Assembly: GCF_024347675.1 (NCBI RefSeq)
Contig: NZ_AP024881.1
Coordinates: 248,001-312,000 of the forward strand
Origin: Vibrio ishigakensis
Lineage (GTDB): Bacteria > Pseudomonadota > Gammaproteobacteria > Enterobacterales > Vibrionaceae
Length of the DNA stretch: 64,000 bases
Reading direction: 5' to 3'
Shown: positions 37,667 through 47,417 of the stretch, piece after piece
Layout: every line of letters starts with the position of its first letter
How positions within the stretch are numbered: the stretch's first letter is position 1
The notes under the pieces: generated by a model
Database searches by the model: none
What the model was told of the DNA's origin: nothing
The model's input: only the letters and a program-made list of their open reading frames with translations
Translations under genes and position numbers: made by a program

Positions 37667-38203
37667 ATGAAAAAAACTGCTGCTCTAATTGCTTCTCTTT
37701 CCCTTCTATCTATTCCAGCTATCGCACAGGATGAAGTTGCAGAGCCTAAGGCTCAAGGGCATCGCATTGGTTTGGGCTTTGCCAGTACAGAGGAGCCAGA
37801 TCTTGAAGTCAGCTTTGGTAAGGGCCTAAAACTTGAATACGGCTATGAGTTTAACAACATCGTAGGTATTAACTTGTCGTATGCTGGCTTTGGTGAAGAT
37901 GTCCTCGGTGGTTTATTTAAGGTAGAGGGCTCAACCTTCAAACTAGATACAGACCTTGGTTATACCTTCCACTTTGACAACTTTGCTATCAAACCTTACG
38001 GTGCTATCGGTGTGGTTAGGATTGATGAAGAGTGGACAGCCCTTGGCGAGAAAGAGAGCTATGACGATACTACTATCTTCGTAGGCATCGGTGCTCGTGC
38101 AACTCTGTTTGAGCATTACTACACCGATATTCGCTTCGAAGCCTTTGCTTCAGAGATCTTAGACTATGACCAGTTCTCAATGACTTTTGGCTATCGCTTC
38201 TAA
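37667..38203 (+). CDS. Small outer-membrane beta-barrel protein (OmpA-like barrel/porin family)
   Basis: This 178-residue protein has a clear signal peptide at 1-20 (MKKTAALIASLSLLSIPAIA then QDE). The mature part alternates polar and hydrophobic residues in about eight strands and ends YRF, the terminal aromatic signature of barrels inserted by BamA. The size suggests an eight-strand barrel of the Ail/OmpX or OmpA N-terminal type. A specific role cannot be assigned. AGGTTTGT precedes the ATG. It is convergent with apaH, separated by five bases, without a clear terminator. Confidence 0.82.
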   Translation: MKKTAALIASLSLLSIPAIAQDEVAEPKAQGHRIGLGFASTEEPDLEVSFGKGLKLEYGYEFNNIVGINLSYAGFGEDVLGGLFKVEGSTFKLDTDLGYTFHFDNFAIKPYGAIGVVRIDEEWTALGEKESYDDTTIFVGIGARATLFEHYYTDIRFEAFASEILDYDQFSMTFGYRF

Positions 38204-38208
38204 GCCTC

Positions 38209-39012
38209 TTAAAGCGCTGCTTGATGGAAGTAGCGCTTGTCTTCCCATCTCAGCATAGTCATGTGATTGCCCCAGACACATCCTGTGTCGAGGCCAATAG
38301 CCTCTTTTGAGTTAAGTCCCATCAGGGCTGCCCAGTGACCAAAGATAGCGGTCTTTTCAAGCTCAATACGCTCAGGCAGCTCAAACCAAGGTATTAGTAC
38401 TGACTTATCCACATCTTCGGGTGGTAATTTACTGTCCATATCCAATCTGCCATCGCTATAGCAATAACGCATTCTAGTAAACGCGTTGATAATAAAGCGT
38501 GAGCGCTCATAGCCAGCCAGATTTTCATCCCAAGTATCGGGCTTATTAGCGTACATATTGCGAATAAGCTCTTGCCAATTCTCACCTTGAAGCTGCTCCT
38601 CAATCTCTTTAGCAGCATTGCGACTGGTACTCAGATCCCATAGAGGGTAGATGCCGGCATGGCTCAAGACAAACTCTGGGTGTTCAGCCAATAAAGGCTG
38701 CTTTCTAAGCCATTCTAAAAGCTCATCTCTATCTTCTGCTTCGAGGATGGGAATTGTTTTGTCTTTCTCTTTTGCTTTATGCACGCCTAGAGAAACGGCG
38801 AGTAAGTGCAGGTCATGATTCCCTAGTACTACTTTTACGCTGCTTCCAAGGCCTTTAACAAACCTAAGTGTCTCGAGAGACTCAGGGCCACGAGCTACCA
38901 AATCACCAGCAATCCAAAGGGTGTCTTGTTGGGGATTGAAGTCGACTTGCAAAAGCAGGAGTTTAAGCTCAGAAAGGCAACCTTGAATGTCGCCGACAAT
39001 ATAATGGGACAA
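38209..39012 (-). CDS. apaH: Symmetrical bis(5'-nucleosyl)-tetraphosphatase
   Basis: ApaH splits Ap4A symmetrically into two ADP and can also decap Np4-capped RNA. The protein has 267 residues. Metallophosphatase motifs are GDIQGCLSEL near 7-16, GDLVARGPES near 36-45 and GNHDLHLLA near 64-72. It is the last gene of the leftward group lptD-surA-pdxA-rsmA-apaG-apaH, 12 bp after apaG. In E. coli folA follows apaH; here the LysR and barrel genes stand between them. Confidence 0.95.
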   Translation of the reverse strand: MSHYIVGDIQGCLSELKLLLLQVDFNPQQDTLWIAGDLVARGPESLETLRFVKGLGSSVKVVLGNHDLHLLAVSLGVHKAKEKDKTIPILEAEDRDELLEWLRKQPLLAEHPEFVLSHAGIYPLWDLSTSRNAAKEIEEQLQGENWQELIRNMYANKPDTWDENLAGYERSRFIINAFTRMRYCYSDGRLDMDSKLPPEDVDKSVLIPWFELPERIELEKTAIFGHWAALMGLNSKEAIGLDTGCVWGNHMTMLRWEDKRYFHQAAL

Positions 39013-39024
39013 GTCTAACCTCGA

Positions 39025-39405
39025 CTAGTTGATGATATTTGGCACTGCAAGATTAAAGGGAGCGATCTCTGCGGTAAAGGTTTCGCCATTCTCGCACTGC
39101 ATCACGTACTGTCCTTGCATCACACCTACAGGTGTTTCTAGAGCTGTACCGCTGGTATAGGTGTAGTCATCGTTGGCAGGAATAACCGGTTGTTCACCGA
39201 CAACACCATCACCCTCGACGGTAAGTTGTTTGCCATTGCCATCTGTGATTAGCCAGCGACGAGATAGGAGTTGAACGGGTTCGAATCCAAGATTCTTTAT
39301 GGTGATCATATACGCAAATACATAGCGCTCGTTGTCAGGGTCTGACTGAGCCTCTATGTATTTGGTGTGTACGTGGCATTTGATACAAGGTTGACTAACG
39401 TCCAT
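39025..39405 (-). CDS. apaG: ApaG protein
   Basis: ApaG is a 126-residue beta-sandwich protein, the family length. Diagnostic blocks are [13 protein letters not shown] near 28-40, [13 protein letters not shown] near 44-56 and [20 protein letters not shown] near 84-103. The biochemical role is unsettled; the FxxA/ApaG domain also occurs in eukaryotic F-box proteins. It lies between rsmA (21 bp upstream) and apaH in the conserved order. Confidence 0.94.
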   Translation of the reverse strand: MDVSQPCIKCHVHTKYIEAQSDPDNERYVFAYMITIKNLGFEPVQLLSRRWLITDGNGKQLTVEGDGVVGEQPVIPANDDYTYTSGTALETPVGVMQGQYVMQCENGETFTAEIAPFNLAVPNIIN

Positions 39406-39426
39406 GTGGTCTCCTTGGTTTCTGGT

Positions 39427-40233
39427 TTAGCTGTGTTTGTCAGCCAGCCAGTTTGCTAGGTCTACAAATTGCTCAAGAGTTAGATTCTCTGGGCGCATCG
39501 AAGGTGAAATACCTAGCTCTTCTAGTACTTCTGCTGAAACGAGTGATTTGAAGCAGTTACGTACTGTTTTACGTCTCTGGTTGAAGCCATCACGACATAC
39601 TCTGTCTAGCCATTTAAGGTCTTTAGCAGGGTAAGGTAGCGTCTCGTAAGGAACCAGACGAACTACAGCAGAGTCAACCTTAGGTGGCGGAACGAATGCT
39701 GTTGGTGGCACTTCCAGTACAGGTACAACCTTACAATAGTACTGCGCCATGATGGTTAGGCGGCCATAGGCCTTAGTGCCTGGACCTGCTGCAAGACGAT
39801 TTACCACTTCTTTCTGAAGCATAAAGTGCATGTCTTGAATGTCTGCATGGAACTCGAACAGGTGGAACATCAATGGTGTCGAGATGTTATAAGGCAGGTT
39901 ACCAAAGATACGCAGCTTGTTGTTTGGCTTAACCAGTTGCTGAAAGTCGAAGCGCATAGCATCGCCTTCATGGATGGTTAGCTTGTCAGCGAGATCTGGA
40001 TGAGTACGAAGACGCTCTGCTAGGTCACGGTCAAGTTCGATAACGGTAAACTTGTCGACTTCTTTACCTACAGGCTCGGTAATAGCGCCAAGGCCAGGGC
40101 CGATCTCTACAAGGTTTTGACCTGGCTTTGGATTGATCGATGAAACGATACCATCAATGATATAAGGATCGTTTAGGAAGTTCTGACCAAAACGTTTACG
40201 CGCTTTGTGCCCTAGATGGACATCATTTCTCAT
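39427..40233 (-). CDS. rsmA: 16S rRNA (adenine1518/1519-N6)-dimethyltransferase
   Basis: RsmA (KsgA) dimethylates two adjacent adenines near the 3' end of 16S rRNA during 30S maturation; its loss gives kasugamycin resistance. The protein has 268 residues. [18 protein letters not shown] is near 13-30, the SAM loop [10 protein letters not shown] near 43-52, and the catalytic motif NLPYNIS near 113-119. It overlaps the pdxA stop region by four bases (ATGA), so translation is coupled. Confidence 0.96.
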   Translation of the reverse strand: MRNDVHLGHKARKRFGQNFLNDPYIIDGIVSSINPKPGQNLVEIGPGLGAITEPVGKEVDKFTVIELDRDLAERLRTHPDLADKLTIHEGDAMRFDFQQLVKPNNKLRIFGNLPYNISTPLMFHLFEFHADIQDMHFMLQKEVVNRLAAGPGTKAYGRLTIMAQYYCKVVPVLEVPPTAFVPPPKVDSAVVRLVPYETLPYPAKDLKWLDRVCRDGFNQRRKTVRNCFKSLVSAEVLEELGISPSMRPENLTLEQFVDLANWLADKHS

Positions 40234-41216
40234 TGTTTTTTCTCAACTAATTCTATCGCATGGGAAAGTGCAGTCTGGAAGCTTCCTGGATCCACTTGAC
40301 CGGTTCCCGCTAAATCTAATGCCGTCCCATGGTCCACTGAGGTACGAATAAATGGCAAACCTAGGGTGATATTTACTGAATTGCCGAAGCCTTTGTATTT
40401 TAGCACCGGTAGCACCTGATCATGGTACATACCCAACACAACGTCGGCATCTTCAAGATATTTCTGATTGAAGATAGTATCAGCAGGTAGAGGGCCGACA
40501 ATGTCCATACCCTTAGTTCGCAGTTTGTCTAAGGTTGGCTCAATGGTGTCTATCTCTTCAGTGCCTAAACAGCCATCTTCACCGGCGTGTGGGTTTAAGC
40601 CACACACATAAATCTTAGGATTTGTCAGGGCAAACTTACTCACCATATCCTGATGCAGAATATGCATGATGCTGGTTAGGCGCTCTTCGGTTACTGCTTT
40701 AGATACATAGGCTAGAGGTATGTGAGTAGTCACTAGCGCTACACGCAAGCCCTCAGTTGCAAGCATCATTACCACCAGTGGCGTATTTGACTGCTCTGCA
40801 AAGAACTCAGTATGGCCACTAAAGGCAACACCTGCTCGGTTTATCACCCCTTTATGCACAGGGCCGGTGACTATAGCGCCAAACTCATCACTAAGGCAAC
40901 CTTGAGCCGCTCTTTCTAAGGTTTTTAGAACATAGTGGCCATTCGCCTCATTAAGCTCACCAATGACAGCAGGTGCTGCCATTGGAATGTGGTCAACGAT
41001 CAAAGTGCCTTTGGTGTGTGGTTGAGCCTGAGCGTCTGCATCGTAGTCGATTAGAACGACATCAATACCGAGGTGCTTGGCGCGATCGGCTAGCATCTGT
41101 TTATCAGCGCATACCACTAGCTGGTGGTTAGACTCGGAGTTAGCAAGTGCTAACACCAAGTCAGGTCCAACACCAGCAGGCTCTCCGGCAGTGATGACTA
41201 TTCGCTTACACGTCAT
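40230..41216 (-). CDS. pdxA: 4-hydroxythreonine-4-phosphate dehydrogenase
   Basis: PdxA oxidises 4-phosphohydroxy-L-threonine in the DXP-dependent route to pyridoxal phosphate. The protein has 328 residues, the family size. It starts [20 protein letters not shown]. The metal-binding His residues are in [10 protein letters not shown] near 134-143, [10 protein letters not shown] near 208-217 and [16 protein letters not shown] near 262-277. It overlaps the end of surA by 11 bp and rsmA by four, which argues for a tightly coupled operon. Confidence 0.95.
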   Translation of the reverse strand: MTCKRIVITAGEPAGVGPDLVLALANSESNHQLVVCADKQMLADRAKHLGIDVVLIDYDADAQAQPHTKGTLIVDHIPMAAPAVIGELNEANGHYVLKTLERAAQGCLSDEFGAIVTGPVHKGVINRAGVAFSGHTEFFAEQSNTPLVVMMLATEGLRVALVTTHIPLAYVSKAVTEERLTSIMHILHQDMVSKFALTNPKIYVCGLNPHAGEDGCLGTEEIDTIEPTLDKLRTKGMDIVGPLPADTIFNQKYLEDADVVLGMYHDQVLPVLKYKGFGNSVNITLGLPFIRTSVDHGTALDLAGTGQVDPGSFQTALSHAIELVEKKQ

Positions 41217-42522
41217 TGTTGACCTCTTCTAGGTCTTCATCTTCTGGTTGTACCATTTCAACGAATGCGCTAGCTCGCAGCTCTTGTAGCCAAGCACTCG
41301 CTTCTTCATTGAACTTACGATTGAACAGAATGCGGTAAGCCTTGTTCTTCATCGCACTGTCTGTACGGTCAACCTCGCGACGATCCATCACCTCTACAAT
41401 GTGCCAGCCATGAACGGTTTCAAATGGTTCACTGATTTGGCCTTGTGGAAGGGTTTCAACCATGTGTTTGAATTCAGGAACATAAAGGTCTGGAGTTTGG
41501 TAGCCTAGCTCACCACCACGAGCTGCTGAACCTGGGTCAGCACTGTATTGTTGAGCCATATCCGCAAATGAAACTTCGCCAGATTGGATACGACGCTTGA
41601 TACCATCTAGCTCTCGCTTGGCACCTTCATCACTTAGAATCACAGAGGTCTTGATTAGAATATGACGAGCGTTTACTTCAGTAACTGCAACAGTCTCTAG
41701 GCCTTGAACATCTTCAATCTTAAGGATGTGGAAGCCAATACCGCTGCGGAAAGGGCCTATGATGGCATCTTTACCTTGAGTGGTAATTTGGTCAGCAAAG
41801 ATAGTTGGCATCTCTTCTTTGCGCATCCATCCCCAGTCACCACCTTCAAGGGCCTTAGGACCTTTTGAGTATTCGATTGCCAAGTCAGAGAATTTCTCAC
41901 CGTCGTTTAGGCGCTTAACCAGTTCCTCAGCTTGTTCTTGTACTTCGGTTTTGCTTTGTTCGTCGTTGAATCGCAATTGAATATGACCAACGCGATAGTT
42001 CACAGATTTATTGGTCTCTTTCGCGAGCATACCTGCCATAGTCTCTACCTCAGCAGGCAGAATGTTGATACGTCGACGCACTAGTGCGTTTCGAGCCTCT
42101 GAGATTGCTACCTCTTTGCGGATTTGTTCGCGGAATTCAGCGTAGGTCATGCCTTGCGCACGAACACTCTCTAGCAACTGCTCTTGAGTCTGTTTGTTGT
42201 TTTCTGCGATAGATTGAATTGCATCATCTAGGCGATTGTCATCGATTCGTACACCGATACGCTTCGCTTCTTGAGCTTGAAGCTCATCTACGATCAGTTT
42301 TTCGATAACCTGATCATGCAGAACATCATCTGCTGGCAGTTTTTGATCTTTTTCTACAGCGCCCGCTTTAACGGTCTTCATTGCTGCATCGATATCACTC
42401 TGCAGGATCACACCGTCATTTACGATCACAACAACCTTGTCTAGCTCTACTGGAGCTGCAGTTGCCAATGTCGAGATCAGCGTTATTAATGTCAGAGCGA
42501 GAAGTTGTTTAAACATCTTCAT
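41206..42522 (-). CDS. surA: Periplasmic chaperone and peptidyl-prolyl isomerase SurA
   Basis: SurA escorts unfolded outer-membrane proteins, including LptD, across the periplasm to the Bam complex. The 438-residue protein has a signal peptide at 1-22, a chaperone N-domain at about 25-170, two parvulin domains (about 175-275 and 285-385, the second with [13 protein letters not shown] near 283), and a C-terminal helix. The C-terminal tail has an unusual acidic run ([14 protein letters not shown]). It lies 30 bp downstream of lptD and, as in E. coli, probably shares its stress-responsive transcript. Confidence 0.96.
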   Translation of the reverse strand: MKMFKQLLALTLITLISTLATAAPVELDKVVVIVNDGVILQSDIDAAMKTVKAGAVEKDQKLPADDVLHDQVIEKLIVDELQAQEAKRIGVRIDDNRLDDAIQSIAENNKQTQEQLLESVRAQGMTYAEFREQIRKEVAISEARNALVRRRINILPAEVETMAGMLAKETNKSVNYRVGHIQLRFNDEQSKTEVQEQAEELVKRLNDGEKFSDLAIEYSKGPKALEGGDWGWMRKEEMPTIFADQITTQGKDAIIGPFRSGIGFHILKIEDVQGLETVAVTEVNARHILIKTSVILSDEGAKRELDGIKRRIQSGEVSFADMAQQYSADPGSAARGGELGYQTPDLYVPEFKHMVETLPQGQISEPFETVHGWHIVEVMDRREVDRTDSAMKNKAYRILFNRKFNEEASAWLQELRASAFVEMVQPEDEDLEEVNNDV

Positions 42523-42552
42523 TTTGTTTCCAATACTTCTTTATTAAGAGGT

Positions 42553-45018
42553 TTAATTATTCAGATAGAAAGGTCGACCGTACCCTAGAGCATTGCCGCC
42601 GTCACCCGTGTCGGTACCAAAGTTTGTGCCGAAGCCGATAATACCTATGTTAAAGCTAATATTTTCCTCGTATTCCGGGCCTGGATTAGGAGTGCCTACA
42701 CCACCAGGCCACGAACGAAGTTGGTCTGTGTAGGTAATACCGACATACCAACAGTCTGATGTATATCTCACACGAGCTAAAGCTTCTAACATGATGTTCT
42801 CCGTTACATCATGGAAATACTGGGCGCTAAAGTTCCAATTTCGACTCAGACGGTAACCGCCTAGTAAACCAACCTGGGATATACCATCGTTGGTAACATT
42901 ATTGATGTTTATTCCATCAACGGAGTCTTCTATGTATTGGCGAGATACATAGCGATAGTTGGTCTGTATATACCCAGCACCTTGGCGATACTCTAGAGTG
43001 CTGTTGGCGAGCTGGATTTCTTCATCACTGATATCGTATTGAATACCACCATGATAGAAGAGGTAATCATTGAAATTAAAATCTGTTTCGATTGCCCAAG
43101 CCGAGTAGTTGGAGTCGTCCTGCCCCGAACTGCTATCACTGCCATCCTCAATATAATAGATTTGACCAAAAGACAGGTTCATTCGTTCCCTGTAGTTTGA
43201 ATCATAGAATCGGGTGGTCGCACCATAACTCACCTGGTTAGCTGCAACAACTTTATCTACACCACTGAACTTACGAGTACGGAACAACCCATAGTAATCT
43301 TGCTGTAGCAAGGTAGTGTCATAGTTAAAGATGTTTGACTGGTCTTCTTCTGGCACATACAAGTACTGAACTCTGGGCTCTAGAGTCTGGGTATAGCCAC
43401 CAAAAACAGTAGTATCACGCTCTAGATAAAGTGTACCAGCAGTGCGGAACTCTGGAATAACACGAGTTACGTTTTCTTCTAGGTCACCCACACTGCCTGG
43501 GTTCATACTGGAGATATCTTGATTGTAATAGGTAGCCAGCAATCGACCTTCTGTTTCCCATCCACCCCATGTGGTTGTCAGAGGAATCTTGATACCAGGT
43601 TCGATATGTACACGAGTCGCGGAGTCTGGCTTTTCGCCACGCTCATCATCAGTCTTAAACTGTGTAATGTGGCTGATGACATCAAAATCTAGGTAGTCAG
43701 TTACTTGCGGCAGATAATAATTTGCTCGAAGCTGAGGCATCATCTGATATGGCAAATCTTGTGTTGTAGACAACAATTGGAAATCACGAACCAATAGACT
43801 GGTATCCCAATTGTTGTTTCGCCAAGAAATTTTACCTTGTTGTAGGAGTTGTCCGTCTTCACGCTCACCTATACTGGATGATATGTCTCTGAAATAGTAG
43901 ATATCACTAACCTTTGCGTAGTCGACCTCTAGTTTCCAGTTTTTATCAAACACACCATAGTGTTTGTAACCAACCCCCCAACGATCGCCTAACTCGGGAT
44001 ATTTTTGATCATCGGCTAGGTACTGCCCTTGGACTTCACCTCGACCAAATTGACTAAGGTAGCGAAATTTACCGTCGAGTTGGGTACCTCGTTCACTCAT
44101 GTATTTTGCTGTGGTTTCCAAGTCATAGTTTGGAGCCAAGTTCCAATAAAATGGAATCTCTAATTCGAAACCATCACTAGTACCATAGGAAACAGTGGGA
44201 TATAGGAAACCCGTTTTACGGTTATCACCAATGGGTACTGTCAACCAAGGTAGATAGAATACAGGTACCTTCTGTATCTCGAACCTTGGGTTATACAGGG
44301 TAGCTTCTTCTTTCTCGTTATCGATTTCGATGGAAGAAGAAACTAGGCGCCAAGAGTTGTCGTCTTCTGGGCATGAGGTAATGGTACCATCCTCAAGCTC
44401 ATAGTATGCCTTGCCCTCAACGCGAATCACTTTCGCATCACCACGGCCGTTCTGGCATAGCAATTGGTAGTTGGCCATCTCTAGAGTAGTGACATCTGAA
44501 TCTAGGTTAGTGGTGGCCTTGTCTGAGACAGACTTGATCTGGCCATTGGCCATTTCCACATTACCTTCAGCAACGATCACATTTTCTTGTTGATACAAGG
44601 TGACCGTGTCTGCATTTAGGCGTTTGGTGCCTTGTGTAACCTGAACATTACCTCTATATGTGGCTTCTTGGCCATTGATGCCGTCTAGAGAGTCGGCTTC
44701 GACATTGGTTGGTAACGAGTTTGGCTCAGCGTCATCAGGAGCGAGACATTGAGCTGTTAAATCAAAGGTTTGGTCTTCGGCTGCAGACAAGATTGCCTGC
44801 AACTCGGCCGCGGGTTCTGCATCCTCTTCTGAGGCTTCATCGGAAATTTGTGTTGAAGAGGTATTTGCCGCATCATTGATGGACGCGTCCGGTGATTCTA
44901 CCTGAACGCCTTGTTCTTCAACTGGATTTTCCTGCGCACTTGTTTCAGCTTGAGCGCTCGCAGCCACAAGGGCGGTTGATACAGATATAGCGAGCAAGGT
45001 GCGGGGAAAAGTTGACAT
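42553..45018 (-). CDS. lptD: LPS-assembly outer-membrane protein LptD
   Basis: LptD forms with LptE the outer-membrane translocon that places LPS in the outer leaflet. The start is the ATG at 45018 because AAGGAAG precedes it and a signal peptide (1-24, ASAQA-E) follows directly; the open frame runs 34 codons further upstream without a site. This gives 821 residues, longer than E. coli LptD (784). The extra length is an acidic, Ser/Gln-rich linker at about 25-80. An OstA jellyroll covers about 100-270 and a barrel fills the rest. Four cysteines occur (91, 188, 216, 756). A sigma-E-like promoter lies upstream. It is divergent from djlA. Confidence 0.95.
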   Translation of the reverse strand: MSTFPRTLLAISVSTALVAASAQAETSAQENPVEEQGVQVESPDASINDAANTSSTQISDEASEEDAEPAAELQAILSAAEDQTFDLTAQCLAPDDAEPNSLPTNVEADSLDGINGQEATYRGNVQVTQGTKRLNADTVTLYQQENVIVAEGNVEMANGQIKSVSDKATTNLDSDVTTLEMANYQLLCQNGRGDAKVIRVEGKAYYELEDGTITSCPEDDNSWRLVSSSIEIDNEKEEATLYNPRFEIQKVPVFYLPWLTVPIGDNRKTGFLYPTVSYGTSDGFELEIPFYWNLAPNYDLETTAKYMSERGTQLDGKFRYLSQFGRGEVQGQYLADDQKYPELGDRWGVGYKHYGVFDKNWKLEVDYAKVSDIYYFRDISSSIGEREDGQLLQQGKISWRNNNWDTSLLVRDFQLLSTTQDLPYQMMPQLRANYYLPQVTDYLDFDVISHITQFKTDDERGEKPDSATRVHIEPGIKIPLTTTWGGWETEGRLLATYYNQDISSMNPGSVGDLEENVTRVIPEFRTAGTLYLERDTTVFGGYTQTLEPRVQYLYVPEEDQSNIFNYDTTLLQQDYYGLFRTRKFSGVDKVVAANQVSYGATTRFYDSNYRERMNLSFGQIYYIEDGSDSSSGQDDSNYSAWAIETDFNFNDYLFYHGGIQYDISDEEIQLANSTLEYRQGAGYIQTNYRYVSRQYIEDSVDGININNVTNDGISQVGLLGGYRLSRNWNFSAQYFHDVTENIMLEALARVRYTSDCWYVGITYTDQLRSWPGGVGTPNPGPEYEENISFNIGIIGFGTNFGTDTGDGGNALGYGRPFYLNN

Positions 45019-45061
45019 CGGGTGGAAACTTCCTTGATGGTAAATAAGTCCGTAGACTGTA

Positions 45062-45089
45062 GTTGACCGTATTCTCGGCAGAATGTTCC
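45062..45089 (-). promoter_or_regulatory. Sigma-E-like promoter of lptD
   Basis: On the minus strand GGAACAT and TCAAC are separated by 16 bases, close to the sigma-E consensus GGAACTT-N16-TCAAA. The predicted start lies about 35-40 bases before the lptD ATG. lptD and surA are sigma-E targets in E. coli. Confidence 0.6.
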
Positions 45090-45167
45090 TAATGATAATA
45101 GAATTTGGAACGACAGGCACTAAAGAGAGCGCATTACTCTTTAAAAATTAGTAGATTGAGAGAGAAC

Positions 45168-46010
45168 ATGTTTGTTTTTGGTAAAATTTTAGGCGCCTTT
45201 TTTGGGCTTCTTTTCGGTGGACCATTAGGCTTGTTATTTGGCCTAATTATAGGTCATAGCTTCGACCGCGCAAAAGCAAGACAAGCGGGTTATCGTGGCG
45301 GATTTGGCGGCTTTCAAAATAACGTCAATCCAGCGCAGAAAGCAGAGTTTTTTGAGGCCGCATTCTCAGTAATGGGTCACGTTGCAAAGGCCAAAGGCCA
45401 AGTAACAGAGAGCGAGATTCAGCTGGCAACCATCATGATGCAGCGCATGAACCTTTCTCCCGAGCAAAGACGCGTCGCACAAGAGGCGTTTAGAGAAGGT
45501 AAATCGTCATCTTTCCCACTTCGCTCTGTGCTTAAACGAGTAAAGGGTGCGGCCGGTGGTCGACACGACTTACTGCAGTTTTTCCTTGAACTTCAAATCT
45601 CAGCTGCATTTGCCGATGGCAGTATTCACCCGAATGAACGTGATGTTTTGCATGTCATCGCTGAAGAACTTGGTTTTAATGCTGCGCAACTGGAAAGACG
45701 TCTGCGCATGCAAGAAGCAGCGTATCGCTTCCAGCAAAGCGGCGGTTACCAAGGCCATCAGCAAGGTGGAGGTTTTCAACAAGCTCCATCTCAAGACCAG
45801 CTTGCGGCAGCTTATGACATACTAGGTGTGGAATCGGAAGCTGATTCCAAGCAGATCAAGCGAGCTTATCGCAAGCTAATGAATGAACATCACCCAGACA
45901 AGCTATCAGCCAAAGGTCTTCCTCCTGAAATGCTTGAGGTAGCTAAAGAGAAAGCGCAAGAGATCCAAAGCGCTTATGACTTAGTGAAAAAAGAGCGTGG
46001 CTTTAAGTAG
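45168..46010 (+). CDS. djlA: Co-chaperone DjlA
   Basis: DjlA is a membrane-anchored J-domain protein that stimulates DnaK and is linked to envelope signalling. The start is the ATG at 45168 (MFVFGKILGAFFGLLFGGPL), which puts the single membrane segment at residues 5-30; the frame from 45105 adds a charged stretch that would spoil this topology. The 280-residue protein has a TerB-like domain at about 60-180, a Gly/Gln linker near 190-205 and a J domain at about 215-280 with HHPDKLSAKG near 249. It is divergent from lptD and followed 7 bp later by the DUF924 gene. Confidence 0.94.
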   Translation: MFVFGKILGAFFGLLFGGPLGLLFGLIIGHSFDRAKARQAGYRGGFGGFQNNVNPAQKAEFFEAAFSVMGHVAKAKGQVTESEIQLATIMMQRMNLSPEQRRVAQEAFREGKSSSFPLRSVLKRVKGAAGGRHDLLQFFLELQISAAFADGSIHPNERDVLHVIAEELGFNAAQLERRLRMQEAAYRFQQSGGYQGHQQGGGFQQAPSQDQLAAAYDILGVESEADSKQIKRAYRKLMNEHHPDKLSAKGLPPEMLEVAKEKAQEIQSAYDLVKKERGFK

Positions 46011-46017
46011 GTAGAAT

Positions 46018-46557
46018 ATGCAATACAAGGACGTATTAGATTTTTGGTTTAATGAGTTAGAAGTAAAAGACTGGTTTGCGAAGAATCTAGATTTAGATGA
46101 GCAGATTAGACAGCGCTTTGGTAAGTTACATCAAAGTGCTGTGCAGTGTGAACTTTATTCTTGGCGAGAAATGCCAGAGGGTCGCTTAGCCGAGATCATC
46201 GTGCTCGATCAATTCTCAAGAAACCTATACCGAGACAGTGCCAAGGCTTTTGCTGCCGACGCATTGGCGTTGGCTCTGGCACAGCAGGCTGTACAACTAG
46301 GCGAGGACAACAATCTCACTTCTGAGCAAAAGAGCTTTTTGTATATGCCCTATATGCATAGCGAGTCCTTGCTAGTGCATGAACAGGGGCGAATCCTGTT
46401 TGAGCATGCGGGCCTGACCTCTAATCTAGAGTTTCACGATAAACACACCGCTATCATCAAGCGTTTCGGACGCTATCCTCATCGCAATTCAGTGTTGGGA
46501 AGAGATAGCACTGCTGAGGAGAAAGACTTTCTCACTCAGCCAGGTTCTAGTTTTTAG
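46018..46557 (+). CDS. DUF924 family protein
   Basis: This 179-residue protein is a recognisable DUF924 member. It has the start VLDFWFNELEVKDWFAKN, the block LAEIIVLDQFSRNLYRD near 60-76, SFLYMPYMHSESL near 106-118 and FGRYPHRNSVLGR near 151-163. It looks all-helical and cytoplasmic. The family has no settled function that I know. It is 7 bp downstream of djlA, so it may be cotranscribed. Its end overlaps the convergent DUF547 gene by 11 bp. Confidence 0.85.
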   Translation: MQYKDVLDFWFNELEVKDWFAKNLDLDEQIRQRFGKLHQSAVQCELYSWREMPEGRLAEIIVLDQFSRNLYRDSAKAFAADALALALAQQAVQLGEDNNLTSEQKSFLYMPYMHSESLLVHEQGRILFEHAGLTSNLEFHDKHTAIIKRFGRYPHRNSVLGRDSTAEEKDFLTQPGSSF

Positions 46558-47338
46558 CCTGATTTAAATTCCAGTCATATTCAAAGCGCACCTTGCCCGA
46601 AAAATCAGCCAGCTCAGGGCGATATTTGGCAAGGTGAGCAAGTACTCGCTTTTCTCCGCCAAAATCCACCGCAAACCAGTCATAGATTGATGAGAGCTCT
46701 AGGCTATTGCCCTTAAGGTTTGCGCCTTTATTGCTGTTGATGAAGGTATTCGCAGCCTGTTCAAGAAGCGCTTCTGTATTGTCTGCAGTAAAGGCTTGAG
46801 TTTGCAGGTTCGGACACCCTAGGCTAGCGCAATTCACTGCATAATGGGTTCTTGGATCGTTCCAAATCGGTCTCAGAATTTTGTGCTCGATGTCGTTGAG
46901 GGTTAGCTCTTTTCCTTGCACAGTTATCAACTCTTGGTCCCAAGGTCCAAAGCTAAATAATCCACCCAACTTGGTGATGGATTTTACCGGGTACTCTTTA
47001 ATGATGAGGTCTACGGTTAGGGCGTTATACAGGTTTACCCAATAAGCATATTGCTCAGGTTTGGTATAGGTGCGTGGATCCACACCTGACAAAGCCTTGA
47101 GATAGTTCTGCAGCTTTGTCTTATCCTGCTGACTTACCTGGCCGTAACGAAATAGTGTGTACTCACCTTCAGTGACTAGATATTTATCCAAAATATCCTG
47201 CCACGCTTGATGGCTGATACCTGTACTGCTTCCATGTTTATCCCAAAATGACCACAGCTCAGCTTTTGGAGCAGCTAGAGCAGAGAAAGATACTAGGGTG
47301 GCTAACAGTAGCCACAGAGAGCGCAAAGTCGTTCGCAT
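46547..47338 (-). CDS. DUF547 secreted protein
   Basis: This 263-residue protein has a signal peptide at 1-22 (MRTTLRSLWLLLATLVSFSALA). The DUF547 domain covers about 80-230, with AYWVNLYNALTVDLII near 104-119, DIEHKILRPIWNDPRTHYAVNCASLGCPNL (about 152-181) and IYDWFAVDFGG near 217. DUF547 has a proposed papain-like fold with Cys and His residues, and a Cys is present in NCASLGCP. Activity is unproven. It lies downstream of the leu operon terminator and has its own start at 47338. Confidence 0.83.
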   Translation of the reverse strand: MRTTLRSLWLLLATLVSFSALAAPKAELWSFWDKHGSSTGISHQAWQDILDKYLVTEGEYTLFRYGQVSQQDKTKLQNYLKALSGVDPRTYTKPEQYAYWVNLYNALTVDLIIKEYPVKSITKLGGLFSFGPWDQELITVQGKELTLNDIEHKILRPIWNDPRTHYAVNCASLGCPNLQTQAFTADNTEALLEQAANTFINSNKGANLKGNSLELSSIYDWFAVDFGGEKRVLAHLAKYRPELADFSGKVRFEYDWNLNQAKN

Positions 47339-47355
47339 AACAATTTTCTTCCATT

Positions 47356-47387
47356 AAAAAAGGCCGTATGAAGCACACGACCTTTTT
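47356..47387 (-). terminator. Intrinsic terminator of the leuABCD operon
   Basis: On the minus strand AAAAAGGTCGT pairs with ACGGCCTTTTT (one G-T pair) around a 9-base loop, followed by more T. It lies 31 bp past the leuD stop. The stem is usable in the other direction, but no plus-strand gene reaches it. Confidence 0.85.
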
Positions 47388-47417
47388 AGTATCGACTTTA
47401 TTTCACCTTTTGGTGAA

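Noticed and set aside
38212..38238. AAGCGCT/AGCGCTT hairpin at the end of apaH
   Set aside because: It lies inside coding sequence without a T-run on either strand, so it is not called a terminator.
45019..45120. 34-residue N-terminal extension of LptD
   Set aside because: It lies before the clear AAGGAAG site and signal peptide at 45018, and it overlaps the sigma-E-like promoter.
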